Assembly: GCA_947846985.1 (NCBI GenBank) | Contig: CANTUZ010000020.1 | Location: forward strand, 4,169,959-4,233,958 | Direction: 5' to 3' | Source of the DNA: Fratercula arctica | Lineage: Eukaryota; Chordata; Aves; Charadriiformes; Alcidae | DNA length: 64,000 bases | Shown: piece after piece, positions 14,001 to 26,778 of the stretch | Layout: each line of letters begins with the position of its first letter | How positions within the stretch are numbered: the stretch's first letter is position 1 | Program-made: the position numbers and the translations under genes | Notes under the pieces: model-generated | What the model was told of the DNA's origin: nothing | Databases searched by the model: none | The model's input: only the letters and a program-made list of their open reading frames with translations

Positions 14001-17000
14001 CTCCACTCTGCCTGCCTTGTGGTGACAAAAAGCCTCCCAGAGACAACGCTGTTGTGCCTGTAAATAGAAGAGCAGGATGGAGCCATCTGCACAGGGATGT
14101 CTTGCTCCTCAACTCTCATGATGGTGGTATAGGTGGTGTTAGTCTATAAGCCCCCAACAGAGCTGATTTGGGCCTCATCTGAGTTCAGGCAGCAGTGCAG
14201 GTCTCGGCACCTGGGCACTAAAGGCAGAGGCATAAACAGTTATTTTGCTGTTTTGCACAAGGAGTTTGACACAGGCCACTAGCCATGGACAGCTGAACCC
14301 TGCACACAGGCGAGAGGAGGCCAGTGACACTGCAGCGAGCAACCAGGAGCAGGCTGCATGCAGCATGGCTGGCCTTCGGTATCATGCAAAGACTAAAACT
14401 GGACCCTTTATTTCACTGAACTCTGGGGCTATTTCTTACCCTTAACATCTCATTTGCCCAAGATGTGGTTCTTGCATTGCCAGCGCACTAAAATGCAAGG
14501 GCATGGGGCAGAAGGACATCAGCCAGCACTCCTGCACCAGCCTTCCTGCACCGGCTCTGACTTCTGCTCTCAAATAGGAAGTTGATAAAAACCTCACTTG
14601 GTTGCAAAAGGAAAATCAGATTTCAAAACCGCTGCCAAAAGGGCTCCAAAGTCTAGCAGCAGTCCTGGCATTAACCCTTTCCAGAAGGCAGGCTTCGTCC
14701 CAGCTGCACCTGGGGCCAAGGAGCGGCTGGGGCTGACACTGGATATCCTGGTCGTGCCTTGTTTGACCCTTTGGGGGCTTTTTTTCTCCCCCCTGAGCTC
14801 TTGCTTACATTCTCTTGTAACGTTGCTTTTATCTTGGGACCTATCACATGTCAAATCTGCTTTCATCGATAACTAGGTTGGGGGTGGAGGGGAGGGAGGA
14901 AAAGGGTGTTAGGAAAAACTGCTGTCTCAGTTAACGTGCTGCAAAAAGATGAGCAGAGAGAGGAAAAAGAAACCCAGTGCTAAGTTGGATGGCAAAACCC
15001 ATCTCCCTCTCAGCAAAACACTTGGCTCCTGGTGGGAAGACCAGCGCGTCGGTGATTGCATGGCCTTTCCCAGTTCTGGGTTCCAGCCCCAAAATCCTGA
15101 TTCCGAAGAAGTCCTCACAGAAGAGTCAAGTTTCACCTCTTTTTTGGGCCTTGTGTATTTTCCACCCAGATGGGACATTTCTGCTTGCCAGCCTAACTGA
15201 GAATCACTTCTGCACCTGGGAACAGATCCAGTGGCATATATATCTGTACCCTACCAGTCTAGGGCTAGGGAGGTGCAGTTCAGCAGGGGAACCCACTGAT
15301 CCATGCTCAAGAAACCACTTACCACACAGGACATCCCAGAGAACTGACACCTCACGTGTGCTCAGAGGATCAACACTGCCATGGCTCTTTGTAGACTGCA
15401 TGAAAAAGATTTGGCCTGGGGCCTTCAGTCTGGGAAGTCACGATTTTAGCATCCTTCCCACTAGGTATGGAAAATGCCACTAGAAGAGAGCAGTTTTCAG
15501 CTTCTTTTTGCCCGTTGCCTTTGCTGCCCTGGCCTAGAAAGATGGTGCTCACCCTGACACTGGGGGTAGAGCAAAGATGACTGCAACAGCCAGAAACACG
15601 AGGACCACCATCTCAGCTGGCTATTCTCCGCACACAAGCCACTCCTGCTGCTTAAGCAGGCAATCCTTAACACACAGTTAGGGAGCAACCTGAGATTTCC
15701 CATTTTCTGGGAGGCAGATGAGGCATCGGATTTGTCTCACCTCTCAACACATGCATCACGCTGCTGCAAAGGCCCCTTTGGAAGCGTCCTGCTGTGCAAT
15801 GAATCTGCCTGAGCCCTCCCTGCCAGCTCTGCAGTGTCCCTGTCATGCTTCCACTCTACTCAGATGTAGGTTGCAGAAAACTTTTGCAAAAGGTCCCAAC
15901 CATCTGACTTTCCACCCAGGCAGGATCTGGGCAACATGCTTTCCCCCGCGCCCCGACTACCGGCTGTGGATTTCCTGGCCCTCCCGCATGCGCAGCCTGA
16001 CCCAGAATGGGGCACGCTGGCTGGGGATAAGCAGGTGCTCTGTGTTTCTCACCCCTTTCCCCTCCCCTTTCTCTCTGAGTCTTATATCAGTCTGTGATTA
16101 AATCGAACCTGTTTAACCGCCACAGCCAGATGCAGGGACCCCCTTCATTTGTTATAGAAAAAAAAAAGAAGACAAAAAAAGATGAAAAGAAACAAAATGA
16201 CACGTGGTGACAGTTGTCTGCACGTGAAACATGGCTTGTAGCCCTCCGTATACCCTGAAGCCACAGGATCTTTGCTTGGGCCGTGGGAACTCAGTTTATC
16301 AGACCTTCAGAGACCCAGTCTTAAATATTTACCCAAAAATAGACCCTGATGTCGGTGAGGCTGAAGAAACACATGCTCTACTAGACTCCATATGTGCCCC
16401 CCTACAACCCTCCCTCTGAAGCCAATGCAGATCTTAGTTCTCCTTGCCCAAGGGGCCTTCTCCAGCACAGACCTGCTCTTCCGCATCTCCATGGACCAAT
16501 ATAAGCCTTGCTGCCCACAGTATGAGATCTGCTTCCCTCCAGTCAAACTAGATAGTTTCACAGCCACATAAAACTCGTTCTGCATCTGCCCCTGGAGCAG
16601 CTTCCCTTGCAGCTTCCCAAGCGACTTCTCTGCCACACAAGCGTGTCACTCTGAGCTCCAGCAAATACCCTATCCTGTTGTGCTTCAGTAGGTGGCTATT
16701 GCCACCACACCTGGGATGATTAGCTCTTGGGGTGACACCAGCATCCTCTTAGCTTGATGAAGGTCCTCACAGACAAACCCAAGTGACACACAGTCATGCT
16801 CTGAGGCAAACTTTGTCCACGGAGCACAGTCCAGGGTCAACAGTGTCTAGCCACAAACATTTTCTTCACTCTATTTTTTTGCCTCTCCAAAATTGCATTT
16901 CCAGGACAGAGAATACTCTGGGATTTCCCAGCCCACCATCGCTAGGTGGGATCCTTAAGGGGACCAAGGCTACAAGTCCCTAGGGAGTTACACAACAGAG

Positions 17001-18640
17001 GGTCAGCGAGCAGAGCCAAACCAGAAACTCTGCCAGGGCAAGTTAACAAACGTTATGGAGAAAACTTCAGACTTCGAGAGGAAGAGACAGAGACATGAAG
17101 GAGGAGGAAGGAAGGGAGATGATATCCGTCCCCATGCCCAGAGCGGGGAGGTGAACAGACAGAACAAGCAGCAAAGGCTATCGTTGCCTCCCAGCTGGTG
17201 TGGATCCCCAGAGACAGGCTGTGGGTCACAGCCCATTGAGGATAGGGCTGTCATGTATATGAAGCTTTATCAGTGGCTGTTTCTTCTTTCTTTCTGCCTT
17301 GCTCCAAACTCTCGATTTCCAAAAAGGGTGGGAGATGCCACAGAATCAGCAACACATCCTGAACAGCTGCTGCCACCCTCTATCTCTGCCTCACCCCTTG
17401 TGTCTGTGTCACTGCTGCTTCTGAAACCCCCAGAGAAACAAACTGCTCTGCCCGGCTAATACGAAGGGCCTGACGAGTGACATTACACCATGAGTCTGGA
17501 GGACTGTGGATGTCTGGTGGGATTCGGTTTCAGGTTTCCATTAGGTCTGACCAATTCAAGACTTCCATAGACTAACAGCTTTTGGTTCAGGTACCTGTGG
17601 AAAGAGCTGTTGGGAGAACACACAAGTTTTCCCACCTCAGGCTTATTCCAGACAAGATCTGGAGTCTCTCTTTCCTCTTAAGAAGGGGAGAACAGGCTGG
17701 AGAGGGTAGAGGGGTTTTTTTTCAGCACCCGAGGCTTCTCATGGAGCAAGCAGTATGAAGATAACCTGGCCATACCTCTCACCTGGGCAATGGGATTCTT
17801 CCACAACCAAAGGACGGTGTGTACAGACATGGCTGGCTGGGACTGTCCACCCATTTGCCCGAAGATACTTAAGCATCTAATTCTGGTTTGAATATGCCTC
17901 TGTGCTAGCAAAGGCACTTTTTGAAGGGTGTATGATTTTTAGAGACACTAAGCAATGCAGGTCCTTCTAAAATCAATAAAGGCTATAATAAAATAACCAA
18001 ACAGCTGCTTTTTTTCTTTCTTTTTTTGGGGGTGGGGAGGAGGAGTCCTTGAAAGAAAAGCAATGCTATTCAAGTGATTTAACAAACCTCCCTCTCCTTG
18101 CCCTCCCCACTGCCTATTTCAGGATTTCTTCCCAAGAAGCCTTCCTTTTCTCTTAAGATCCTTTTTTCAACACAGATGAATACATTTCAGGCTTTGTTCT
18201 CAGAAAGAAACTTTTATCAGCTTCTTGCCCTGGTAGTGACAATTTTCATTTCATCTGAAAATGGGGACGGAGAGCTGGATTTGATCAAACAAGAATCAGT
18301 CCAAACCCAAGCTCTAAACTCAGCTTGAACCTGTTGAGAAGGTCCAATAAATTCACAGAAGTTCCTACATTTCATCCACTGCTACTGCTTCTGTATTTCC
18401 AGGATCCCACTGGGATGAAAAAAGTGACTTTCATCAGACTGAGCTCGAATTTACAGTTATAGGCATTTCCTCGAAGTCCTTTGCTAAGAAATGCCATTTT
18501 TCTTAAAATGACAAATTTAAGGGACAAGTAAAGGTGACAGCAGTTCCTCTCAACCTCATTATTGTCACACACTCTTGTAACAGTAAGCAGCTGCCTAACT
18601 TGGTAACTCTTCCAGTCAATTCACTGATGGTTCTTAAGCT
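11005..18640. other. Non-coding stretch, no gene recognised
   Basis: No exon or RNA gene is identifiable. A second T-tract occurs at 11,810-11,829. The palindromic word 'ccattgatttcaatgg' lies at 12,536-12,551. The GC-rich patch at about 15,940-16,020 contains a GCATGCGC word but no frame with recognisable content. The 168-codon plus frame at 14,977-15,483 has arbitrary composition. Confidence 0.55.
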
Positions 18641-18644
18641 ATTC

Positions 18645-18765
18645 CCCCCTCCCTGCATTTTAAAGATGGGGGAAAAAACAAGCACAAAAAGGGAAGCGTC
18701 TTGATATATACAAAAGCCAAGAGCAGAGCCAGAACCAGGCCTGATGTTCTAGTCCATAAGCAGAC
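18645..18765 (-). repeat. MIR SINE remnant (antisense on +)
   Basis: 'attttaaagatgggggaaa', a degenerate middle, then 'gcagagccagaaccaggcct' and 'tgttctagtcc' follow the order of an inverted MIR core. Ends are approximate. Confidence 0.6.
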
Positions 18766-21700
18766 AAAAAGAGACTGCACCATGTCACCCCATCACCGTG
18801 GGAAGCATCTCCAAAAGATAGTAAAACCCTCAGTCCGACCTGGGAGAATTTTAGCAAGCCATGTCCATGCATGAGACCCAGCTGAGGCATGTGGGCTCTT
18901 CAGAATCCATCTAAACAGCTTCCCTGTCCTTTGGAAATAGGAAGAGCTCAAAAAAAGGACCTCAAGCCCAGCTGGGATAGGCAACATCGCACAATCACAG
19001 CTCAGAAGAATTTTCCAAACTTTCGTGTTCTTCTACTCTGAAGCAGAGCCAGGTCAGCCCACTCACAGCGCAGCCCATGATCTGCAGGAGTTACTCATCC
19101 TGGCCCTGGATGCTCCCTGCCAGGGAAAGTGTGGGCAGCTTCATCCTGCTCCGATAGAGGAGCTACCCAAAGGCCATCCTGGAGAGCAGAGATATCCCAC
19201 CACCCCAGCCCTATCCCTGGGCCTGTGCATGGAGGAACAGGATTCCTTCCGCACCCCTACCCTGAAAAGAACAACACCCACCATGTGGTTTCCTGAAATG
19301 ATAGCGATATTTGTCAAAGACAGCAGTAAGAAACCCAAATGCGGTAAGTGGCCTCTTCTGAGTTGAGAGATGCTGGTGCTCATGCTCAGGGGTAAGGCTG
19401 TCACCCTTTGGGGCCAGCAGCAACACCTTACTATTTGCAAAATATCAAAGGCACAGGCGAAGCAGCTCTGGCTTGGAGCAGAGATGGCTTCAGCTGGCAA
19501 GCTGTTAGCCACAGGGGGAAGTGTGCAAAAAACGTGCAGGAGACAGACATTGTCCCGGCCTAGCTTTAATGCTGACATCTGCTTTACAAGAAAGACAGTG
19601 CCCACCTTGCTATGCAGTAGTTCTTCTGACAGCCTGAAGGTCTGAAGATGACATTTAAAAGTCAGGCAGATACTTGAGGTAGGGAATGGGTTCACAGCCT
19701 AAGGCAAAATTCGCCAAATGTGGATACAGGGGTCAGCAAACAGGGATAATTCTAGTTTTGCTGCAATTACACATTGCATTTGCCACTTCTTGGTCAGGGA
19801 CGAATGAGATAATTTGAGAAAGCTTAGGGTCAGACATATGGCTCTGACTGATCAATCCATACCAGGGACAAGGCCCGGGCAATGTGCCTCTTGTCCCAGA
19901 GCTCCTCTAGCTGGTTTTAAGGGTCCCCAGTATTCAGATCATCATTATCCCTTGACAAGGCAGAAGAGAGACTGGGCCAGACAAGTACTGGCTCTCTGTT
20001 GAATATGCCATTGGCTCTCCCTGACACCGCTGGGGATATTTTGATTTACAGCATCCCTGATACCAAGGGACTGCATCAGTGGTTGTTACATCCAGCATTT
20101 GGCATGTCCAAAGCAGCTGCAAACAGTTTGCCCAAAGCAAGGATGGAAAGCCAGAATGACAGCTTGCAGATAAGATTGGGCAGAGAACTCGTTATCCTCT
20201 CCAGTGCAGACGGGAAGGCAAGGACCATTTGCATTGTCTGCAGGAATCTGCACTGGAGAGCATCCTCTAAACCTGGCAGTGTTCCTCTGCCTGTCCTCTC
20301 AGCAAACTAACATCTGCCGTTCCTCAGAAAATAAAGTTCACATCTAACCGGTTGCACAAAAGCAGACTTCACCCATCTCCTCATCCCCTTTGGACCCTGA
20401 AGCTTCAGGCAAACAGAGGGACAGAATGGAGAAGAACATCCACTGAGTCAGTGATGAGGCAGGACAAGCTGACCAGAGATCTGCAATAGTTCTTGGCAGC
20501 GGAAACTCTGGACAGCCTGGAGGTGTGGGTTTACATGCTTGGTGGATTAGACATGGCACTGACTCAGAAACATAGCTATGAGCTGGTAGAATGGGAAGGA
20601 ACAATTTTTACATCAGCTGTATAGGGTTGAAATAAAAGGCCTAGTAAAATATCAATCACCCCAGATCCACTTTAAGCAGTAAAGATACCCTGACATTCCA
20701 GTTTGGCCAAACAGAGCTCCTGCAATCTCATTGCTGTTGTAGGCTCATCCCTACAGTGCACAACTTGCAGACGGAGACACTGGACGCATCTCCGCGGTCC
20801 CATCAGTATGGGTGGGGGACCCTGCCCGAGTGGCAGGGGAGGAGAGCCAGGGACCCTTCGGGGTCTAACTCCAGCACAGACACTGCCATACAGTATAACC
20901 TCAGAAGGGATGCTAGCACCCAGCTCCGACTGCCTGCTTAGGAAATGGCTATAAACACCTCATTTCTGTGTCTAGCTCAGCAGCCTGCAGTTGAACTATA
21001 GCATTATGTTCTGGAAAGACAGTCAGGGCTCCAAATGAAGACTGACGCATTTGGGAGTGTACTGCACCCTTGAGGAGCCCAGTTACATTCCCCTATGAAG
21101 AGATGCATCTTATTTCCTGTTTTAACTGTGCTGACCTGCACTTCCAGCACCTGGATCTTGTTATGACTCTGTTAGATCAAAGAGCCCTCTATCACCAGAC
21201 ACCTTCTCCCCTTGTGGTTATTTATAGGTTTGACTAAACGGCTTCAAGCTTTACTCCGAGAACCTCCATGGCTGGCATGCCAAACTCACACACTGAGATG
21301 CATTTTGCATTCTGGAAACTCTTCTCCACCCTCTGTGCATGTTACATCTTTTTGAAAGGTGAATGTAAATTCCAGATGTGACCCCTCAGCACTATCCAGA
21401 GAGCTCATCCGTATCCCTACACCTCGCTACGAGCCCAGGCAGGACACTCCTTTCTGCTAAAGACCAGCCTCCTCCACTCAATAACAAAACCAGCAAGAAA
21501 TCTGCAAGACTTTTACTTCAAGAGTCTTTAATTAACACACGTATATCGCCAACAATAACACCACTGCTATTTTACAGGAGGATAAAACACTAACAAACAA
21601 ATAATATTTCTCAAAATAATAAATAAAATAATAAAAAAACAATAGCAGCAACATGGCTATGAGCACTCTGCATTTGAGTTGGCTTATGCCTTGCAGAAAA

Positions 21701-22180
21701 GAAAAGGTCACTGGGGGGGAAAAAAACCCAAAACATTCCCAGATGTGCAGTTTATTCCCTCCTTGCCCAGCAGCAGCCTCCTCTGCATATCAAGTGGTTG
21801 TCACTGTCAAACTTCATGACAAAACTCCTCAGATCTGGTTAGTCAAGGAATTTGGGGGGCTCATCAGAGCTTTTCAACAACAAATAGGTGCAGGGAGGAT
21901 TTTAGTGGCATCCTCACAGCTAAGGGGTGTAAGAATCTAAATTAATTCACTACCGGCAATTTTGGTTTCTGAATTAAATTACTCAAGAATAACATATTGG
22001 TCACAACATGCCCTCTGGTGGCAACGGTGCTGGGGTGGCTTTGGGCAGACGCAGACCATGCAGGTGGCAGCTGCCTCCTTTCGGGGCTGGGTGTTGCAAG
22101 GAAACCAACGTGCAGCAGCTCCATCCTTTGCTCTGGGCCTGTCCAAGGCACATCCCTCTGCAAGCCAGAGGCACAATGAA
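18766..22180. other. Non-coding stretch, no gene recognised
   Basis: Contains a 184-codon minus frame (19,141-19,695) with no recognisable content and overlapping plus frames of similar quality, so I do not call it a gene. A perfect 14-bp inverted repeat sits at 20,197-20,260 and is listed separately. Confidence 0.5.
20197..20260. other. Inverted repeat / potential stem-loop
   Basis: The left arm CTCTCCAGTGCAGA (20,197-20,210) is exactly complementary to the right arm TCTGCACTGGAGAG (20,247-20,260), leaving a 36-nt loop. Two further pairs can form outside one mismatch. The stem is shorter and the loop larger than in a typical microRNA precursor, so its function is unknown. Confidence 0.5.
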
Positions 22181-22184
22181 ATTT

Positions 22185-22480
22185 AAGAGCGCAAAGGGAC
22201 ATTAGATCACTTGGCCTGGCTTCCTGCCTAACACGCGCTGCAAAATTTCACCCCTACATTGAGCTCAGTAATTTCCATCTGACTAAATACCTCTCTCAAA
22301 GTTGTGATTTTAAAACATCAAGGTGGCACAGCCAGCCTTGTGCAGGCTCTTCTGCTACGCTGAGCACCTCGTAGGCTCAAAAAATTACAAAGCCTTGGGC
22401 TTTCCCTACCCAAAGAGTCCACAGTCGTCAGTTCCCATTATTCTTTTCAAATCTGAATTTCAACAAGCTTTACAGTTTCC
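22185..22480 (-). repeat. Ancient CR1-type LINE remnant (antisense on +)
   Basis: Blocks such as 'gggacattagatcacttggc', 'cttcctgcctaacacgcg', 'ttgagctcagtaatttcc', 'ctgactaaatacc', 'aaaacatcaagg' and 'ctgaatttcaacaagctt' occur in the order I know from the 3' region of old sauropsid CR1 elements read in antisense. It is highly diverged and the extent is approximate. Confidence 0.5.
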
Positions 22481-23400
22481 CCTCCGGGATTGTACATGTC
22501 AGAATAACTATTCAGCTGTATCTCAACAAGGTTAATGTTCTTCTTGTCTGGGGTCACACAACTGTTTAGTGTCAACACACCTGGGAATCCTAACTCCTAC
22601 CTCTTCTTTTAAATAATCTGCATGTGATTCAGAGTAAAACCACACGAACTTTTTTCCTTTCTCAGTTTGACACCAATGTGAAAGTGTTTTTTGTTGTTAC
22701 TAAAAACAGGAAACAAGAGGAAATGTTCCAATCTTTGGGAAAACACAACATGCCCAGGAAGGCACACAGACTATCGCCATCCTGCAGTTTTTCATTTTGC
22801 TGCCAGATGACCAATTTCACAGCACCCCAGAGGAAACTGGCACATTAAATTGGCAAATTCTTCCAGCAACAGTGTCTTTTTCCACTTCACATGGGCTCTG
22901 AAATAACGATGCTGCCCTCCACCTATGGACACAAACTGCCAGCAGGGTTCTGTTTCCAGATTCCATCCCTTTCAAATTGGATCCCTGGCAACATCTTTCA
23001 GTATGGCACTGAAGTGCTTCATTTTTGCTACTCCCTGCTTGTCTCGGCTGGGTAGACTCCTCTAGTGGCTGCTAGCCGCTACTTCAGAGCGGCCGGTACT
23101 TGAGACACATGCAAGAATCTTTTAAATCACTGAGTAACTGGACCTTTATGGAAACTTTCTATTCCCACCCCACAAGTCACAAGTCAGAAGAGAGCTATGC
23201 AGAAGGGAAGAATTATGTACCCACACCATAAAGAGGGATGTTGTACCCATAATCTTAGGGACTGTCTGCAAATCTGTGCACTAGTGGATTTCTGCCAGGC
23301 GCTGGATCCTCTGCTCGTGATAAGTCCAACACAGACTGCACTGCTCTGGGAAGAGCTTTCCAAGGGTACTGTACCACCAACAAGAATATTTTAATAATGC
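22481..23400. other. Non-coding stretch, no gene recognised
   Basis: No frame above about 75 codons and no recognised repeat. I see nothing here that I can name. Confidence 0.5.
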
Positions 23401-23439
23401 TGCTTTTTATTGGCTCTGAAAGCATCTCACAAGGAACGC

Positions 23440-23545
23440 CAGTACTTACAGATGGGAAAATTAAATGCAGAGGAGCAAAGAGACTTGCCTATGGTTACTC
23501 AGCAGACTGGCTGCAGAGCCAGGACCAGAGCCCAGAATAATACAA
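23440..23545 (-). repeat. MIR SINE remnant (antisense on +)
   Basis: 'acagatgggaaaattaaatg', 'gagacttgcctatggttact' and 'ctgcagagccaggaccagag' follow the order of an inverted MIR consensus. Ends are approximate. Confidence 0.65.
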
Positions 23546-24004
23546 TGCATTGCCCCACTGACCACAGCACCCAGCCTCCCCTAGCATCCCTCACTGTGGG
23601 ACTTCTCCTACCACCCCCTTCCCCAACCAAAACCCCTGGACTGCAAAGAACTAGAGACTTAAACAGTTCTGTTTTCTGAAATTTGTGAAGTTTTGTGAAG
23701 GAGGAAAAAAGAATATTCCCAAGAGACTAAAAGGAAAAAAGCAGGCCGTGCAGGACTGAAGTACTCTCATTAACACAATAGCTCCAACACATGAATAAAT
23801 CAGGTAATGCAATACATACAAGGAAAAAAATCAGCAAAAGGCATCACATGCAGAGGGACATGCACAAGCCAGGACAAACAGCTCAGCCAGAGCAGGAAAT
23901 ATATGCTTGCCTCTGTCCTGGCAGGCAGATTCCTCAGCTGCAGATGGAGCTTGCATGATGCAAGTGGGCACAGGAAGGTTTACATTTGGTAGCCTCATCT
24001 GAGC

Positions 24005-24070
24005 CTGCTTCTAGCAGGTGACTGGACTAGAGACCTCCTGAGGTCCCTCCCAGCCTGAATTGTCCTGTGG
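24005..24070 (+). repeat. CR1 LINE 3'-end remnant (sense)
   Basis: 'ctggactagagacctcctg', 'aggtccctcccagcctgaat' and 'tgtcctgtgg' correspond to the conserved CR1 3' terminal region, plus orientation. Only the short tail remains, as is usual for 5'-truncated CR1 copies. Confidence 0.65.
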
Positions 24071-24739
24071 GGTATCTGGTTCCTGGTAGGAATACAGGCT
24101 AGGTTAGGCAAGGCTCCCTCAGCATTGCTTGGGTAGGAGCTGGGCATTTCAGAGACTTAAAATAACTAGCTGGGGCTTCTGAAGTCTTGCCTCTGCAAGG
24201 CTCCTTTCCTACAAAAGCTGGAGGACAAAAGACTGTGCCCATGTTCTCAGTAACCGCTCAGCCTCTCTACTTTCCAGCTCCCAGAAGGATGCCCCAGGTT
24301 AGCTCAGGAAGACACTGGATGCCCTCCATCCATATGAGTGGAAACAATCATGGCACAGAAAAAAAATCTGAGAGTCAACTGGGGCAAAGGGAAGCTGAGT
24401 GGCTCCACAGATCAGCGGTTAATTCTCCAGAGTAGGAGACGGGTGCTGTATTCTTCAGGATTGTGTCTGTGTTTTACATGAAGCAGTTAAGTGCATAAAC
24501 ACTCCAGAAGGCAGGGACTGAAAGTCAGGTTTGTTTCACTCTAGGCAAGTTGCTGTAAACAATAGGCTGAAAAGCGACATTACAAAGTACCAGAGACAAG
24601 AGATCAAGAAGAGACTGTCCTCATGCAATAAAACAATCAGGAGTTATGGATCAATTATGGGCTGTATTTATATTGCACCCCTCACAATCTCAGTGAGATA
24701 ACTCAGCTAAATAATATCCTCATGCTCAGCTACATAATA

Positions 24740-24860
24740 TCCCCATGCTCCTCACTGCGCAGATGAGGGAGTGAAAGAGAGACTTAGGCAAGTCAGTAGC
24801 AGAGATAAGAGCGGACTGAAGTCCTGACCTGCACGTCTCAAACACATGCTACTCCCACTT
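24740..24860 (-). repeat. MIR SINE remnant (antisense on +)
   Basis: 'gcgcagatgagggagtgaaa', 'gacttaggcaagtcagtagc' and 'gactgaagtcctgacctgca' fit an inverted MIR core. It is preceded by AT-rich DNA with a short local duplication of 'cataatatcc'-type words near 24,705-24,745. Ends are approximate. Confidence 0.5.
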
Positions 24861-26455
24861 TGCACTGGGTCCCTACCCAACCTCCCTTCTGCCTGAAACA
24901 TTTCAAGATCTAGCTCCACACCACTAATCACAATTTATTTTTCTTTTCCCCTGCTGAGTGTGATGGCTGGCGTATTATATTATGAGGAGAAAATGCTGCC
25001 TTACTCAGTATTCTGATGCACACAATGTTCATCAGCAAAAGCACCTGTGCACACTCACTTCCTCATTTACTCAGCCCCTGGATTTCCTAAAAGAGCAACT
25101 TGTAAGTTGGTTTTATTAACTTGATGGCAAGCTGAGATTGGGGCACAGTGCTTCTCATGGTAATATGCATAGTACCAACCAGTCTGAAACCCCTCCAGTG
25201 CTCCTACAGACATTTCTGATTTAGCCCAAGCCTGTCTTTGCAGCAGCATTGCATAGATGTTTTCAGTCAACTTGCCAGCGTTCACTCCCCTTCCCATCCA
25301 AACAACTGAGGTCAGAGACTCCTCAAGAGTTACCCAGCACATGGCAACCTACCAGAATTAAGCACTCATATTTCCCTTCTTTTAGCTTCATCTACAATGT
25401 CCCCTTACTGACTAGCATGCAGACCTCCAGGAGTTCCTCAACTGGAAGCCACAAGGGCTTGGCATCCTTATCTCTCTTTTCTTAACATGCCAGGGAGCTG
25501 AGAGCCCTGGCAGAAACAGACATCCCTGCCTCGTGGCTTGGCAGAACGCTGACACCCTGGGAATTCACAAAGGCAAACTGCAGCAAGATCCCCAGTCAGC
25601 ACCAACCCGCTCACGCACACAGCTATTTCAAGGTACTTTTCATATCTTCAGCACAATTAGACTCCACCAGCCCTCTGCCAACAGTTGTGCACGTCCCAGA
25701 GCACATAAGGCATATGGGATTGCCCTCTTGACACATTTTCAGTCTCTGAAACTATGTTGCCTCCTACCTTTGATGATCAAGAAATTTGCTTCTGCGGGCA
25801 CGTTTGATTTGAACAATCCAGCCAGCCTCCACCTTCCTCTGCATCCTCGCTTTCCCTATCTGTTAACGGATTTTGCTGCTATTGTTGTTGAAAAGCCAGC
25901 AGCGTGTGGAAGCTGTGCTGCCATCCAAACCAAATGCTATCAGGACCTTTAATTTCCAGCGTGGCAGCTGTTGTTTACATCACTTTCGCCCCCCCCACTC
26001 CCCCCCCCCCCGCCTCACATGCAGTAATTTGTTCTTACAATGTTCTTGTTCTCCCACACATGTACCTAAACAGGAAGCAAGGGGTGGGAGTTGTAGCGTG
26101 GGGGTTTCCTGTTCTGTCTTTCTGAAACACATAACTGACACCAAAGCTTTGATCAAAAGATCTAAGCACATAAGCTGGTACACCGAGGTTCAACTAAGAG
26201 TACATATTGCTTACAACAGGAAAACCCCAAATGCTCCCATGGTTACAGGATTCCTGGCACACTGCTGGTACTTTTCAAGGTTTTTTTAGTAAAGAATTTC
26301 CTAATGGGAACGTGAGCTATTCTAAGGCAAGGGCAATGCCACTACACGAGGTTTTGCTTTTGTAGAGGCAGGGTGAGGGCTCTCCCCTCAAGGTGCCCCG
26401 CCAAGAAGTGGAAAATCACAAACTTCAATGCAGGCCATGAACGAGGCTCTCGGAA
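24861..26455. other. Non-coding stretch upstream of the TAF8 CpG island
   Basis: Overlapping plus-strand frames of 138-139 codons (25,533-25,952 and 25,873-26,289) have no recognisable content and no splice continuation. A C-rich tract lies at about 25,989-26,011. Nothing else is identifiable. Confidence 0.5.
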
Positions 26456-26684
26456 CAAGGCGGACTGAACTCTAGACGCTTGCCCCGCCGCCTCCCGCCA
26501 CCCCCCGGGCTGCAGCCAGCGCTCAGAGCCCACCTCCGAGCCCATCACCCGCCTCCCGCGGGCGCTGCGGGCACGCAGGTGTGCGGGGGACCGCCCAGGG
26601 GACCCTCACCCTGCGGTGGGCGCACCGGGGCCGGGCGGTACGGGGCAGCGCTGCGGACCCCCTCCCTCCATTCCTCACTCCCAC

Positions 26685-26703
26685 ACTACAAATCCCACAA
26701 TGC
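26685..26703 (+). promoter_or_regulatory. ZNF143/THAP11 (SBS) motif
   Basis: ACTACAAATCCCACAATGC closely matches the known SBS motif, whose form is ACTACAAnTCCCAnnATGC. It lies about 70 bases upstream of the TAF8 ATG, a normal position for this core-promoter motif. Confidence 0.7.
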
Positions 26704-26741
26704 CCCGCGCCTAAACGCACGCCTCCCACCCATCGTACCTG

Positions 26742-26751
26742 GCGCATGCGC
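26742..26751. promoter_or_regulatory. NRF1 palindrome
   Basis: GCGCATGCGC is the canonical NRF1 binding palindrome. It sits about 20-30 bases upstream of the TAF8 start codon, consistent with a housekeeping promoter. Confidence 0.7.
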
Positions 26752-26769
26752 ACAGCTCCATATGGCTCC

Positions 26770-26778
26770 AAGATGGCC
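26770..26778 (+). promoter_or_regulatory. YY1-type motif overlapping the TAF8 start codon
   Basis: AAGATGGCC matches the YY1 core (AAGATGGCNGC) and contains the initiator ATG of TAF8. This downstream placement near the 5' end of transcripts is known for YY1-controlled genes, and the same bases give a usable start context. Confidence 0.55.

Noticed and set aside
19141..19695. 184-codon minus-strand frame
   Set aside because: No recognisable content, opposed by equally open plus-strand frames, no splice or promoter context.
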